A stretch of 64,000 nt of DNA from Orbaceae bacterium lpD01 (GTDB lineage: Bacteria; Pseudomonadota; Gammaproteobacteria; Enterobacterales; Orbaceae): assembly GCA_036251705.1 (NCBI GenBank), contig CP133959.1, positions 1,240,001 to 1,304,000 of the forward strand. Direction: 5' to 3'. Shown in pieces: positions 39,656-48,540 of this stretch (the stretch's first letter is position 1; every line of letters starts with the position of its first letter). The notes below the pieces were generated by a model. It saw only the letters and a list, made by a program, of their open reading frames with translations. It did no database searches and was not told the DNA's origin. A program made the position numbers and the translations under genes.

Positions 39656-40168
39656 TTATAAGCCGATAGCTTGGCGCGCTGATTCCAGTATGTCTTTACC
39701 ATTGACCTTATAAACCATATTAATGATATCGATCTCAAGGACTTCCTCACCATCTACCGTGAGCTTGTAATAGACTGCTGCCATCGAATATTTAATTTGT
39801 GTGTTTTCGCCTTGCTTTTTCTCGCCCGAATCTTCATCCTTCAAGCGGCCGGTGACCTCTACCTCGTATTTTATATATTCTTCACTATCATCTTGCTGAA
39901 AAGCGCCGGCGAAACGTAAACTTGTGCTACTAATCGAACCACCCAGCTTTTTAGTGAGCGCGGGAACCAATCCGCCCATGGTAAATTCAAGTTCAAGCGC
40001 GTCGTCATCTAAACCTAAATTAATCTTTACCGCGCCGGGCATGCCAGCGCCGCGATAACTTTCCAGTTTTTGAGTTAATTTAGGTAAAGTGATCGATTCG
40101 GCCTCACCAATATAAGATGTGCCATCGATAAAGGTATTAAAATATTTCAGCTTTTTAGGTAATGCCAT
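39656..40168 (-). CDS. FII: Major tail tube protein gpFII
   Basis: The 170-residue protein has the tube-protein pattern ALPKKLKYFNTFIDGTSYIGEAESITLPKLTQKLESYRGAGMPG and the tail VDGEEVLEIDIINMVYKVNGKDI as in P2 gpFII (172 residues). It forms the inner tube of the contractile tail. It follows FI by 11 bases and precedes E. Confidence 0.96.
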   Translation of the reverse strand: MALPKKLKYFNTFIDGTSYIGEAESITLPKLTQKLESYRGAGMPGAVKINLGLDDDALELEFTMGGLVPALTKKLGGSISSTSLRFAGAFQQDDSEEYIKYEVEVTGRLKDEDSGEKKQGENTQIKYSMAAVYYKLTVDGEEVLEIDIINMVYKVNGKDILESARQAIGL

Positions 40169-40179
40169 TGATAAAACTC

Positions 40180-41355
40180 CTAATTTGCCGCAACTGAATT
40201 AGCTAAATCAACTAAATAGCTGTCGGTAATGCGTTGGTTAAACATGAGATTTTCAAGCGGTGGCACGGGGGTATAGTCATAGTCTATTTTGAGTTTACCC
40301 TCTTTTAGTTGATCTGCGGTATTGACTGAGGCATCAAACCACGCTTTACCATCAACAATATAGCCATTTGATTTTAGTTCCCGGAATTTATTGTTAACGG
40401 ATAAGATAATATCTTTAATGAGAGAGGCATGCATGGGTTTGTCAACAAAGTCAAACATTGCCTCAGCAATTGAATCCGCCAATACCTGCGCTGTTCTCGT
40501 ATAGTTCTCAAACATGAAAAAGCCATCTTCAGTGCAGGTGCGAGATCCCCAGAAACGATAACCGCTACGGCATATTAATGTCGTTACTTCATTTTCATTC
40601 AGATAGTTTGCATCGGTGCTTTCAGCTTGTAGATCCCAATACACATCTTTATTAATTCCTGTAACTCCATTAACTGGGATATTTGATAAAGTTTTGTGCC
40701 AGCCGATTTGTTGATCAAGTTTGGCTCGCAGGCCAACCGCTCTGGCTGTCGCGTAAGATATTGCCTCTTTCGAGTCTACCGTATCAAAGCTGATAAAATC
40801 TGGCCAGATAACCATGACTTCACGCGCACCGAAGTTATTTCGATAAGTTACTGCATCCTCTTTAGTTTCAGCGCTAAAGGCGGAAACATAACAAAAGGCT
40901 CTTAGCTGTTGCGCAATAGAGATCAGCGCGGTAGCAACAGGTAATGAATCAAGACCTGGCGCGGCAAGAATGCGAGGTTTAATACTTAACTTAGTTTGAG
41001 CTGCGAGCAGCGCTTTCATTCCGGTATATTTACCGTCTGCAGTCGTGGTCCCAATAATATTGGCTTGAGTTTCGGCATCAGTTTCGCCTTCAGCCACTCT
41101 CACCGCGACAATAACAGGGGAGCATTGATCCGCAATTGCGTTTAATGTTTGCAGTAAAGTACCTTTCGTACCAGCGTTAGCAATAGCGCCGTAAACATTA
41201 GTAATAAGGACAGGGGTATCAAGAGGAAAAGAATCAGGGCTGGCATCACTGGCGGTACAGACAATGCCGATGACGGCGGTTGATACTGTACGAATAGTTT
41301 TGCTTCCTTGATTTATTTCGATAACTCTAACACCGTGATGATAATCAGCAGCCAT
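40180..41355 (-). CDS. FI: Tail sheath protein gpFI
   Basis: The contractile sheath protein, 391 residues (P2: 396). Typical segments are YHHGVRVIEINQGSKTIRTVSTAVIGIVCTA, FPLDTPVLITN, a subtilisin-like outer domain, and SRTCTEDGFFMFENYTRTAQVLADSIAEAM. It is the first gene of the FI-FII-E-T-U-D operon; a candidate Ogr dyad lies 76 bases upstream and a terminator-like hairpin ends the previous operon. Confidence 0.97.
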   Translation of the reverse strand: MAADYHHGVRVIEINQGSKTIRTVSTAVIGIVCTASDASPDSFPLDTPVLITNVYGAIANAGTKGTLLQTLNAIADQCSPVIVAVRVAEGETDAETQANIIGTTTADGKYTGMKALLAAQTKLSIKPRILAAPGLDSLPVATALISIAQQLRAFCYVSAFSAETKEDAVTYRNNFGAREVMVIWPDFISFDTVDSKEAISYATARAVGLRAKLDQQIGWHKTLSNIPVNGVTGINKDVYWDLQAESTDANYLNENEVTTLICRSGYRFWGSRTCTEDGFFMFENYTRTAQVLADSIAEAMFDFVDKPMHASLIKDIILSVNNKFRELKSNGYIVDGKAWFDASVNTADQLKEGKLKIDYDYTPVPPLENLMFNQRITDSYLVDLANSVAAN

Positions 41356-41430
41356 TTAAAATCCTCAATATTTAACGATAGATTGAATTAAATAGTTGCA
41401 TAGGATAAATAAAGAATGTAGGTGTTTAAC

Positions 41431-41451
41431 TTGTAAAATGAATATTTACGG
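41431..41451 (-). promoter_or_regulatory. Candidate Ogr site of the FI operon
   Basis: On the plus strand TTGTA (41431-41435), 11 bases, TACGG (41447-41451): an imperfect copy of TTGTA-N11-TACAA found before V and between O and P. Its centre is 86 bases before the FI start. P2 late promoters carry a TGT...ACA dyad near -55 bound by Ogr. Confidence 0.45.
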
Positions 41452-41458
41452 ATAGAGA

Positions 41459-41480
41459 AAGTAGAGCCGGAGCTCTACTT
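41459..41480 (-). terminator. Hairpin after the tail-fibre operon
   Basis: AAGTAGAGC-CGGA-GCTCTACTT is a perfect 9-bp stem three bases past the fibre-assembly stop; the T-rich run after it is short (TCTCT). Confidence 0.6.
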
Positions 41481-41482
41481 GA

Positions 41483-42028
41483 TTATTCAGGTTTTTCAGG
41501 CCAAGAGATTTCAAGATTATTGATATCAATACGTGTTAATTGAATACGATATTTTTTCCATGCCTTGAGTTGTTGATCTTCATCACTTTCTTGCATGTCA
41601 AAATCAATGATATCTTGGAGCACCGCTATTTTTTGATTAGCTTGATTTAATTCACTTTCTTTAATTTTATTATTTTGCAAAATGGTGTGATCAGTTTTTG
41701 CTTGTTGATTTTCCACAAATTTATTTAAGTTCTCATCAAAAACAGGAAAATCACAATCTGGAATGATGGTCGTCAAATGAGTTGGTAATTTCCCAAGGTC
41801 TTTCATCTCAGTCTGTTCGCCCGATTTTTTCATGAATAGATTAATATTCCGATAATCGTCTATCTGAATCCAGGAGCCATTATACTCGCAAGGCCAAAAA
41901 CCTTGTTTAAACTCAGGTTTAATGCGGAGGGCGTTATTCGGTACCAGTGAATTTATATTCGCTTCTAGCGAGATGGTAAAGGGTCGCAAGGGATGATTTT
42001 CATCAAAATAATAATTCATATCAGACAT
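41483..42028 (-). CDS. Tail fibre assembly protein (Tfa/gpG type)
   Basis: The 181-residue protein follows the tail fibre H gene by three bases, the place of gpG in P2. It has the Tfa-type end ...QQLKAWKKYRIQLTRIDINNLEISWPEKP and a central coiled coil (about 110-150). Tfa proteins help the C-terminus of the fibre fold and trimerise. The N-terminal half is divergent, as expected of host-range genes. Confidence 0.82.
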   Translation of the reverse strand: MSDMNYYFDENHPLRPFTISLEANINSLVPNNALRIKPEFKQGFWPCEYNGSWIQIDDYRNINLFMKKSGEQTEMKDLGKLPTHLTTIIPDCDFPVFDENLNKFVENQQAKTDHTILQNNKIKESELNQANQKIAVLQDIIDFDMQESDEDQQLKAWKKYRIQLTRIDINNLEISWPEKPE

Positions 42029-42031
42029 AAA

Positions 42032-43294
42032 TTAAACTCCTAAGTAGATTGCAGCGGTCATGCCGATGTTTAAGGAAACATTTTCGTTACCGGTTGGAAC
42101 GACTGTGCTGGCATCAAAAACTATAGTTCTATTCCCCAAGTTAACAGCCGAATTAATTCTCACGCTACTATTGGCTATGGAGCTAAAAACACCGTTATCA
42201 TTAGTGACGACAGAGAGTCCCGCGTCGCTATAAAATTTACCGATAATATTTCTGATCATATCGTTTTGGATTGTGCCCACTTGCCGGTCAATACCGTTAA
42301 CCGCTCTGATCATAAAACCACGGCCATCCGAATAGAAAAAAGTAGGGAGATTTATTTGCTCTGATGATTCCGTTATACCCCAATCCAACTTAAAATTATC
42401 TGAAAGAGATTTGAGCGCGAGACCAACTGGGCTTGTAGTTGAATATTTATCACCATTAGCAAAATACCATCCAGCTGGAAGTTCAGCGGAGCGAAAGGGT
42501 AGAAAACGTATCTCGCCGACATAAACGCCGCTAGTAATATTATTTATCATGTTTTTTAATATATTTATTGCATTAGGCGTGGCGGCTTGATTTTCGGCAT
42601 TGCTATCTATGGATGAGCTAAGCTGTACTTGTCCTTTAACCGTAGTTGAGGCATCCGTTTCCGCGATGGTTTTAGCTGTACTCGCTAAATCATAAGCTAT
42701 TTTGACCGCCTTTGGTGTTGCGGCTTGATTTTCTGCGGTGCTATTGATAGCTGAATTTAATTGAACAAATCCTTTTTCAGATATTGACGCATCTGGATGA
42801 TCGGTTGATTTTTCGTGTTCGGCAATCACGTTATCAACATATTTTCTGGTTGCAAGCACTGTTGATGCATCTATTTTTAATTCTACAGAGCTCGCATTAT
42901 CAACAATAATAACCACGTTAATTATTTGAGTTCGGCCGCTCCCTTCCGAAAGTACTGGCTTATAAGAGGGCGGGCAATTACCGACAGCAATTAAATTGCC
43001 TTTATCGTCGAAAACACCGATTTCTCTAATATCCCAGCCACCCTCCTCAGGTGGGATCACCTGCTCAATAATAATTTGTTTAGGGTTTTGGGGATCAATA
43101 TGGATTGAATTTATTGCGCCGCGCCGCTTTTCGTTTAACAGTGCGGTTTGCGTTACTGCAGGTTTTGGTAGTGTTCCATTGGCGTCACCAACTGCCATGT
43201 AACTGAATTTTACTTGAACGCCAAGTGCTGCCGCTTGTGCAAGTAAGGATGCGCCTAAATTGGTAACGACGGTATAATAGGTTTGCTGACTCAT
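42032..43294 (-). CDS. H: Tail fibre protein gpH
   Basis: The 420-residue fibre has the conserved P2 gpH N-terminus (YYTVVTNLGASLLAQAAALGVQVKFSYMAVGDANGTLPKP, baseplate attachment), two copies of the collar repeat KGFVQLNSAINSTAENQAATPKAVK and KGQVQLSSSIDSNAENQAATPNAIN, and a variable receptor-binding end with a YSTTSPVGLALKSLS / RGFMIRAVNG module. It is shorter than P2 gpH (669), having fewer shaft repeats. It overlaps I by four bases. Confidence 0.92.
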   Translation of the reverse strand: MSQQTYYTVVTNLGASLLAQAAALGVQVKFSYMAVGDANGTLPKPAVTQTALLNEKRRGAINSIHIDPQNPKQIIIEQVIPPEEGGWDIREIGVFDDKGNLIAVGNCPPSYKPVLSEGSGRTQIINVVIIVDNASSVELKIDASTVLATRKYVDNVIAEHEKSTDHPDASISEKGFVQLNSAINSTAENQAATPKAVKIAYDLASTAKTIAETDASTTVKGQVQLSSSIDSNAENQAATPNAINILKNMINNITSGVYVGEIRFLPFRSAELPAGWYFANGDKYSTTSPVGLALKSLSDNFKLDWGITESSEQINLPTFFYSDGRGFMIRAVNGIDRQVGTIQNDMIRNIIGKFYSDAGLSVVTNDNGVFSSIANSSVRINSAVNLGNRTIVFDASTVVPTGNENVSLNIGMTAAIYLGV

Positions 43295-43896
43295 GGGTTA
43301 ACCTCGATGGTATCAATAAAATAGCTGATAGCGTGATAATAACTACGTCCAGAGATACTAATGCTTTCCGGAACATAAGGATAAACTGTTACGGCATTGC
43401 CATCTAAAGTGATAGCGTGATTGTACATTTGACCTTGGGTTGCAATAACGATAGATAATCCTGTGATATGACGAGAATAGGCGCGCACATCGTCTATAAT
43501 TCGTGTGAGTTCTCGATAGTCATCCTCGGTAATTCCCGTATTTAATATACCGATTTCAAGTGAAAAAGTACCGGGCTCTTGACCAGTATGAAACCATTCT
43601 TTAACACGAATAACATAGCCAAAGGGTTCGACAGCTTTTTTTATTGCTGAAATGGTTCCTTTAAATTTATGCGTTAAATAACTATCAACAATGACTTTGC
43701 GTTTAATCTGCTGAGGCCAGTTTTCATCCCATCGATCGACACTATATTGCCAGGCAAGAAAGGGTAAAAACTTAGCCGGGCAGCGTAGCGGGTCCCATAA
43801 AAAGCGTAAATCAACATTAAGTTGGATTTGACAGGTATTAGCCAGATTTTTTTCAAGTTTGGTTGCGGTTGGTGGTAGCAGCGTCTTATTACTCAT
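43291..43896 (-). CDS. I: Baseplate protein gpI
   Basis: From ATG 43896 the protein has 201 residues. It follows P2 gpI in LRFLWDPLRCPAKFLPFLAWQYSVDRWDENWPQQIKR and TISAIKKAVEPFGYVIRVKEWF. The ATG overlaps the end of J by eight bases and follows GAGG; an upstream in-frame start at 43911 lies inside J and is less likely. Confidence 0.93.
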   Translation of the reverse strand: MSNKTLLPPTATKLEKNLANTCQIQLNVDLRFLWDPLRCPAKFLPFLAWQYSVDRWDENWPQQIKRKVIVDSYLTHKFKGTISAIKKAVEPFGYVIRVKEWFHTGQEPGTFSLEIGILNTGITEDDYRELTRIIDDVRAYSRHITGLSIVIATQGQMYNHAITLDGNAVTVYPYVPESISISGRSYYHAISYFIDTIEVNP

Positions 43897-44794
43897 CCTG
43901 CACCACCTCAATAACGCAACCGGTGCAGTAACTCGCTTGCTCTTTAGTGATAACGATATCTTGTTCAGGCTCTATAAGTTCTACGCGTTGCACTCCATCA
44001 ACATGCAGCGCCGAAATAATCGCACTGCGATTAATATGTGCACCAATCAGATGTTTATGATTAATAAAATCAGCCAATTTGGCCAGTGCTGCTGATTTGA
44101 TCGGTTCAGCTTCAGGATAAGGATCTAGATAGATATTTGCCCTAATCTGATAATTAATAATTTCTGCCGATTGTACAGTAACGCGATCTGCAATCGGGCG
44201 ACGCTGCTCATCATTTAAGGATAGTGCAACGAGATTAATTAAATCATCAGGCGCAGTACCATCACCGTCACGAGATAAGATCACTACGGTGACATAACAG
44301 GGTTTTGGGCTCAATACCTCGGCATCTAGTACGCGACCGTCTGCACTTTTCGCATAAAATCGATATGCACCACGCGGGCCAGCGACAGATAGGCCTTCGA
44401 ACGCATCGGGCGTACGCTTTCGTAAATCTAGATCGGATTCTAAAATCTGTTCAATAGGAGGCGTGATACTGTCATCTGCTGATTGTACAACTAGACGTTT
44501 TACGTTAAAGATAGCACTCAAATTATCCAGATCATTACCATTCGCATAAGCAATCATAACTGCTAGCGCTGCCTCATTAATACGCTGCCGTAAAATGAGC
44601 TCCTGATAGCTTGATTCTTGTAATAATTTGACAATAGGCTCACTCTCCAAAGTGAGGGTTTTAATTAATTCCGGTTGCTGATCGGTAGGGTATAGCGCAA
44701 TAAATTTTGCTTTGCGATCGGCAAAGATAGTTTCAAAATCAAGATCATCGATAATTTTGGGGGGCGGTAAAGTCGATAAATCAATAATTGCCAT
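43889..44794 (-). CDS. J: Baseplate wedge protein gpJ
   Basis: The 301-residue protein has the baseplate_J pattern: LPPPKIIDDLDFETIFADRKAKFIAL, LILRQRINEAALAVMIAYANGNDLDNL, GPRGAYRFYAKSADGRVLDAEVLSPKPCYVTVVIL. It overlaps W at its start (one base) and I at its end, typical of this operon. Confidence 0.95.
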   Translation of the reverse strand: MAIIDLSTLPPPKIIDDLDFETIFADRKAKFIALYPTDQQPELIKTLTLESEPIVKLLQESSYQELILRQRINEAALAVMIAYANGNDLDNLSAIFNVKRLVVQSADDSITPPIEQILESDLDLRKRTPDAFEGLSVAGPRGAYRFYAKSADGRVLDAEVLSPKPCYVTVVILSRDGDGTAPDDLINLVALSLNDEQRRPIADRVTVQSAEIINYQIRANIYLDPYPEAEPIKSAALAKLADFINHKHLIGAHINRSAIISALHVDGVQRVELIEPEQDIVITKEQASYCTGCVIEVVQDE

Positions 44795-45135
44795 TAGCGC
44801 ACCTCTATTTCAGTAGTTACTTTTTGATTGGGTTGTACTGCCAAGTAATACGTAAGTTCCAGCGTTAAAATCTCTTTATTGATATGAAATTTCATTGAGT
44901 CGATTCTAATCCTTGGTTCCCACTGAGTTAATGCCATGACGGTAGCTGACATAATTTTTAATTGGGCGGCTCTCTGATTTGGGTGGTCGATTAAAAAGAA
45001 GAGCAGTGAACCGTAATCACGGCGTTCTAATCGAGAACCGATTGGCGTTAAGATGATATCTTTAATTGACTGCTTAATGTGTTCAGCATCACTTAGTTTT
45101 CTACCTGTTTCACTGCTCATACCTAAATAAGTCAT
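44794..45135 (-). CDS. W: Baseplate protein gpW (gp25-like)
   Basis: A 113-residue gp25-like lysozyme-family baseplate protein: MSSETGRKLSDAEHIKQSIKDIILTPIGSRLERRDYGSLLFFLIDHP. The motif 'ILTP.GSR..RR.YG' is diagnostic. It overlaps V by four bases (ATGA). Confidence 0.95.
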   Translation of the reverse strand: MTYLGMSSETGRKLSDAEHIKQSIKDIILTPIGSRLERRDYGSLLFFLIDHPNQRAAQLKIMSATVMALTQWEPRIRIDSMKFHINKEILTLELTYYLAVQPNQKVTTEIEVR

Positions 45136-45824
45136 TGAGGGCCACCTGTGGAATCACTGCCCGTTTGAACATCACTATGAGTATGCTTGTTAAGTACAAT
45201 GCCATTCGTTGATAAATTACCGCCTTTATGCTCAACATTCCCGGTAATAACACCTGTAGTACTTTCACCACCGCCACCGGTTGCACCAAATGATTGAAAG
45301 GTAATATGATTGCTACATTCAACCAAAGGTGCATTAAGGCTAATTTTAGCGCCTGCTTTAGCAGTAATACTGGTTTTAGCATTAATAAACGCAGTATTAA
45401 TACCGGAAATATTTAGCGTACTGCTATTGGGATCGTATGAAAAAATTGCGCCATCAGGTAATTTAAAAGTCATCTTATTGTCGTATTCGAATGTCGCTTT
45501 ATCAGCAAACTCGATAAATAGACCGTCGTCACTGTTAGATGGTGCAGGAAAAGCGTTTGAATAAATGCTGGGCAATACAATCGCAAGTTGTAACTCTCCG
45601 CCGGGGCTTAATAATAAAACCTGTTCACCAATACTTGGGCGCCACCAGGTACGATTTTTACCAGCTCGATAGGTTAACCATGGTAACCATGTAGTTAAAT
45701 TCTCACCGGTACGAACTTTTACCCGATCGCCACTAGACTCTTCAATAATGCCTTGGCGGATCAAGTTATCTAATTTTCTTAATATGTCGATTAAATCGGC
45801 TGGATGATATGATTTCATATTCAT
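45132..45824 (-). CDS. V: Baseplate spike protein gpV
   Basis: gpV is the membrane-piercing spike. The protein has an OB-fold N-domain (VKVRTGENLTTWLPWLTYRAGKNRTWWRPSIGEQVLLLSPGGEL), a beta-helix stem (ANKATFEYDNKM..., SITAKAGAKISLNAPLVE) and ends with a histidine motif KHTHSD, which in P2 binds the tip iron. The start is uncertain: ATG 45824 and ATG 45818 both fit; a TTG at 45872 has no ribosome site. A candidate Ogr dyad lies just upstream, overlapping the S stop. Confidence 0.9.
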   Translation of the reverse strand: MNMKSYHPADLIDILRKLDNLIRQGIIEESSGDRVKVRTGENLTTWLPWLTYRAGKNRTWWRPSIGEQVLLLSPGGELQLAIVLPSIYSNAFPAPSNSDDGLFIEFADKATFEYDNKMTFKLPDGAIFSYDPNSSTLNISGINTAFINAKTSITAKAGAKISLNAPLVECSNHITFQSFGATGGGGESTTGVITGNVEHKGGNLSTNGIVLNKHTHSDVQTGSDSTGGPQ

Positions 45825-45862
45825 ATCTTTAAGATTGCAGAGATAAAAGGGAAGCGCGGCAA

Positions 45863-45885
45863 TTTGTAACAATCATTTTTACAAG
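45863..45885 (-). promoter_or_regulatory. Candidate Ogr site of the V operon
   Basis: TTTGTA (45863-45868), 11 bases, TACAAG (45880-45885): arms TTGTA/TACAA perfect, spacing equal to the O/P site. It overlaps the end of S and precedes V. A short leader would follow if the dyad is near -55. Confidence 0.5.
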
Positions 45886-46334
45886 TTGCGGGCAAGGTGG
45901 CTTAATGTCAACTGCTCAACCATCATTAAATCAGCATTATTAATACCCAGAAGCTGGCGTTTAGGGTAGATGGTATCTACATGGTCGTTGACTCTGTCTC
46001 TCAATCCAAAATGGTGGGCCTTAGCAATTCGGCTTACTGCATCGATGAAAGAAACGCTGGCACTATTAGCATTAGCGTTAATTTTTAGATATTTAGTGGT
46101 ACGAATTTTAGAAAACATTTTGCGGCGAATATGGCCTTTTTTGGCTCGTAATCGCTGTTTTTTTCTCGGTATAAACGAAGCGCCGTCAGGGTCAACTTGA
46201 GCGACAATCCGTTTACGGTTATGTTCCCGAATTTTTTTTGCAATCTCACGGGCTAACTTGGTACGATTTTCGGGTTTTAACTGGGTTAATATACCATCAG
46301 CATATTGATGATATTGGGTTAATACATCTGACAT
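45879..46334 (-). CDS. S: Tail completion protein gpS
   Basis: The 151-residue basic protein has the phage virion morphogenesis pattern: NRTKLAREIAKKIREHNRKRIVAQVDPDGASFIPRKKQ..., AHHFGLRDRVN, PKRQLLGINNADL. It overlaps R by 16 bases and ends the O-to-S operon. Confidence 0.93.
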   Translation of the reverse strand: MSDVLTQYHQYADGILTQLKPENRTKLAREIAKKIREHNRKRIVAQVDPDGASFIPRKKQRLRAKKGHIRRKMFSKIRTTKYLKINANANSASVSFIDAVSRIAKAHHFGLRDRVNDHVDTIYPKRQLLGINNADLMMVEQLTLSHLARNL

Positions 46335-46765
46335 ATTTCTTTAGCCCATTGCGGGATCATGTATTCTGGTGGATTATCACTGACATGCTTATATTCCAAA
46401 CCGTTGGCCCCCATTTGTACAATAACCCTCTCAGATAAGGATAAGGTTATACCAATATCGTAGCTTTTGTTATTGAGATGTTCGATATCTAATTTTATTG
46501 CCTCTGCTCTAAGTTCTGGATTCCCCATATATTCTTGTTGATGAACATACATCCAGGCAATAACCGGTACCATTAAACTGTCAATCGACTCACCATAATC
46601 GAGCAATACAATATTGAGTTTGTATTGATATTCGTAACTAAGGCTTTTAGCGGCGGTGGCAATAATATTGCCATCTTCGATAAAAATGTGAAGTTTATCG
46701 GGGTCAGTCTTAATAAATAAACTGCTTTGTTCCAACAATTTACGGAGCTGTTCTGGTTTTTTCAT
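46319..46765 (-). CDS. R: Tail completion protein gpR
   Basis: From ATG 46765 (AGGA eight bases upstream) 148 residues. P2 gpR pattern: LRKLLEQSSLFIKTDPDKLHIFIEDGNIIATAAKSLSYEYQYKLNIVLLDY and PVIAWMYVHQ. It overlaps the end of the outer spanin gene. Confidence 0.92.
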   Translation of the reverse strand: MKKPEQLRKLLEQSSLFIKTDPDKLHIFIEDGNIIATAAKSLSYEYQYKLNIVLLDYGESIDSLMVPVIAWMYVHQQEYMGNPELRAEAIKLDIEHLNNKSYDIGITLSLSERVIVQMGANGLEYKHVSDNPPEYMIPQWAKEICQMY

Positions 46766-47021
46766 TTTGGTTATCCTGACAATCAGCAATCATATCGACT
46801 TGAGCGGCGCAAAATAGCCACGCTTTTTTAAGTGCATTGTAATCATTTAATAGCGACTGATTATTGGTAAGATTATTGCCCGGAATTGTGCAGCGACTTA
46901 CTAGCGGACAAGAATCGTTTATAATCTCGGCTGTTGTTAATGGTACCTGATCGACTGTACAAGCGGATAACATCAGCAGGTAAAGCGGTGTCAGCCCATA
47001 GTTTAAGATCTTTATCATCAT
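46740..47021 (-). CDS. lysC: Outer-membrane spanin lipoprotein (LysC/Rz1-like)
   Basis: The 93-residue protein has a signal sequence ending in a clear lipobox LMLSAC (Cys21) and a short periplasmic part rich in Cys and Asn. It starts inside lysB in another frame (overlap 46873-47021), the nested spanin arrangement of P2 lysB/lysC. With the inner-membrane spanin it fuses the two membranes in the last step of lysis. Confidence 0.82.
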   Translation of the reverse strand: MMIKILNYGLTPLYLLMLSACTVDQVPLTTAEIINDSCPLVSRCTIPGNNLTNNQSLLNDYNALKKAWLFCAAQVDMIADCQDNQNEKTRTAP

Positions 47022-47307
47022 TTTTTAGCCTTTCTAATTCTATTTCGTTACCATTAACCAACTCTATTGACTGTTGCAACTGCTTTTGCAGCTGTGTTAA
47101 TGCTAACTGGTTATTTTTATTTTGTTGTGTCAAATTAGTGATCAAACTATCACGATTTTTGATAACTAATTCTAATTGTGTGATTTTAATGAGTCGTTGC
47201 TGATTTTCAGCCTGGATGCCCACAATATAGCGCCAGATAACAAGCAAAATAATGGCTAACACACCAGATAACCAATATTTATTAATGAGCATTTTTAATA
47301 GCGTCAT
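46873..47307 (-). CDS. lysB: Inner-membrane spanin (LysB/Rz-like)
   Basis: The 144-residue protein has an N-terminal membrane anchor (WLSGVLAIILLVIWRYIVG, about 12-30) followed by a long coiled coil (QLELVIKNRDSLITNLTQQNKNNQL..., about 38-105) and the LysB end WADTALPADVIRLYSR. It overlaps the endolysin by 26 bases and contains the start of lysC. Confidence 0.87.
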   Translation of the reverse strand: MTLLKMLINKYWLSGVLAIILLVIWRYIVGIQAENQQRLIKITQLELVIKNRDSLITNLTQQNKNNQLALTQLQKQLQQSIELVNGNEIELERLKNDDKDLKLWADTALPADVIRLYSRSGTINNSRDYKRFLSASKSLHNSGQ

Positions 47308-47869
47308 ACGCTTCCTCTATCTTTTCATCGTATCGGTTTTTTTTGTAGGCCGGACCATTATATAAACGGGCAAATGTGGCAAAATCTTCTTGTTTTAAGG
47401 CTGCGATCATTTTGATATTACCTGGTAGTGATATAAACCGGATGAACGCTTCAGTTTGTTCTATTTCACTCTTTGACATCGCTAACTCAAATTGTTGTGG
47501 GGATGAATAGCCAAGTGCTTGCCAGTGAAATCCCATGATCTGAAATAGCCCGAAACTTGCAGACTCTATCGCACATGATTCATTAATCTGTTTTGCCATT
47601 TGTAAGCGATAATTTTCGCGCTGACCGCCTAGATATCCGCCGGGCGTTTTATTTATCAAAGTTGGATATTGGTTAGTGAGCTGGTCGACATTGAATCCCT
47701 GTTTTTTTAATTGTTTATAAAAAATATGTCTTTCGAATAAAATGGTCGGTTTTCCATCGGCAATAAATCCTTTGGTGTTAGCCTCGACTTTAGCGACGGC
47801 CAACAATATGAAATAATTAATACCTAATTTTTCTGCGCATTCCTTTAAATAATCGATTATTTTATCCAT
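47282..47869 (-). CDS. Endolysin, N-acetylmuramidase of DUF3380 type
   Basis: The 195-residue protein has the DUF3380 muramidase pattern: FILLAVAKVEANTKGFIADGKPTILFERHIFYKQL with likely catalytic Glu29, YLGGQRENYRLQMA, and SFGLFQIMGFHWQALGY. It stands where P2 has lysozyme K, so the lysis enzyme has been replaced. No signal peptide is seen, so export depends on a holin. It overlaps the holin by 13 bases. Confidence 0.88.
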   Translation of the reverse strand: MDKIIDYLKECAEKLGINYFILLAVAKVEANTKGFIADGKPTILFERHIFYKQLKKQGFNVDQLTNQYPTLINKTPGGYLGGQRENYRLQMAKQINESCAIESASFGLFQIMGFHWQALGYSSPQQFELAMSKSEIEQTEAFIRFISLPGNIKMIAALKQEDFATFARLYNGPAYKKNRYDEKIEEAYDAIKNAH

Positions 47870-48171
47870 TGATTAACTCCTTTCTTATGGTGTTTGCTAT
47901 GTTTATGTGTATCAAAAAGGACATAGATAGTTTGTGATACATTGCCTTTCGTTTTTAACATGCAAACAAAGAACAGTAGATTGATGACAACTTGCGCGGC
48001 CTGAGCGTGAAATGGTTGATTAAATAGTGTTAGTATCGCAACAGCACCACTAGCACAAATTAAGCCCCAAGCAATAAATGAGTAGTAAACTTTATATTTT
48101 GCGGCATTTCGTCTAAACATAAATAAACGAATAACGATAGCTAAGCAGATTATGGCATTTAGTGTGAGCAT
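47857..48171 (-). CDS. Probable phage holin, three membrane helices
   Basis: The 104-residue protein has three hydrophobic helices (about 3-18, 28-50 and 57-74) and a basic tail with HKHSKHHKKG, the plan of a class I/III phage holin ('phage holin 3' type). It lies directly before the endolysin and overlaps its start. It would form the pore that releases the muramidase. Confidence 0.72.
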   Translation of the reverse strand: MLTLNAIICLAIVIRLFMFRRNAAKYKVYYSFIAWGLICASGAVAILTLFNQPFHAQAAQVVINLLFFVCMLKTKGNVSQTIYVLFDTHKHSKHHKKGVNQWIK

Positions 48172-48536
48172 CAGATTTTTCCCCTTATGAGTTTGATTAA
48201 AGAGGCCAGATCCTGATCAATAATTAGTAGTAATAATTGTGTTATAAGAACCGAAACCACTAGTGCTCCCAAGCTATTGGGTACCGTGATCGAGTCTGGC
48301 GCAAAGTTACTGATTACGCTCGCCATAAAATCAGCAAATAAGATACCAATTAAGAATGACGCAAAAAATAAAAGGACACTTTTAAATCGGCTTATTTCCC
48401 TTTTTTTGATAATTAATACAGTGGCACCACAGAGCGCACCGAGTACGACATTGGCGTCAAGATTGGGAAATAAGGCACTAATTGAAAAGGCGCTAATTAA
48501 TGCTGTTGTCGTTGTCGTAGTTGTCGGTTCTGCCAT
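48171..48536 (-). CDS. Second holin-like membrane protein
   Basis: The 121-residue protein begins MAEPTTTTTTT, as putative holins of several P2-like phages do, and has three to four hydrophobic segments (about 26-43, 51-72, 88-108). It lies between X and the other holin-like gene, with a one-base overlap. It may be the holin and the next gene an antiholin, or the reverse; the sequence does not decide. Confidence 0.7.
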   Translation of the reverse strand: MAEPTTTTTTTALISAFSISALFPNLDANVVLGALCGATVLIIKKREISRFKSVLLFFASFLIGILFADFMASVISNFAPDSITVPNSLGALVVSVLITQLLLLIIDQDLASLIKLIRGKI

Positions 48537-48540
48537 TATT

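Noticed and set aside
45110-45382. 90-residue frame overlapping gpV and gpW
   Set aside because: Hydrophobic shadow frame of gpV without its own ribosome site; gpV and gpW explain the DNA.
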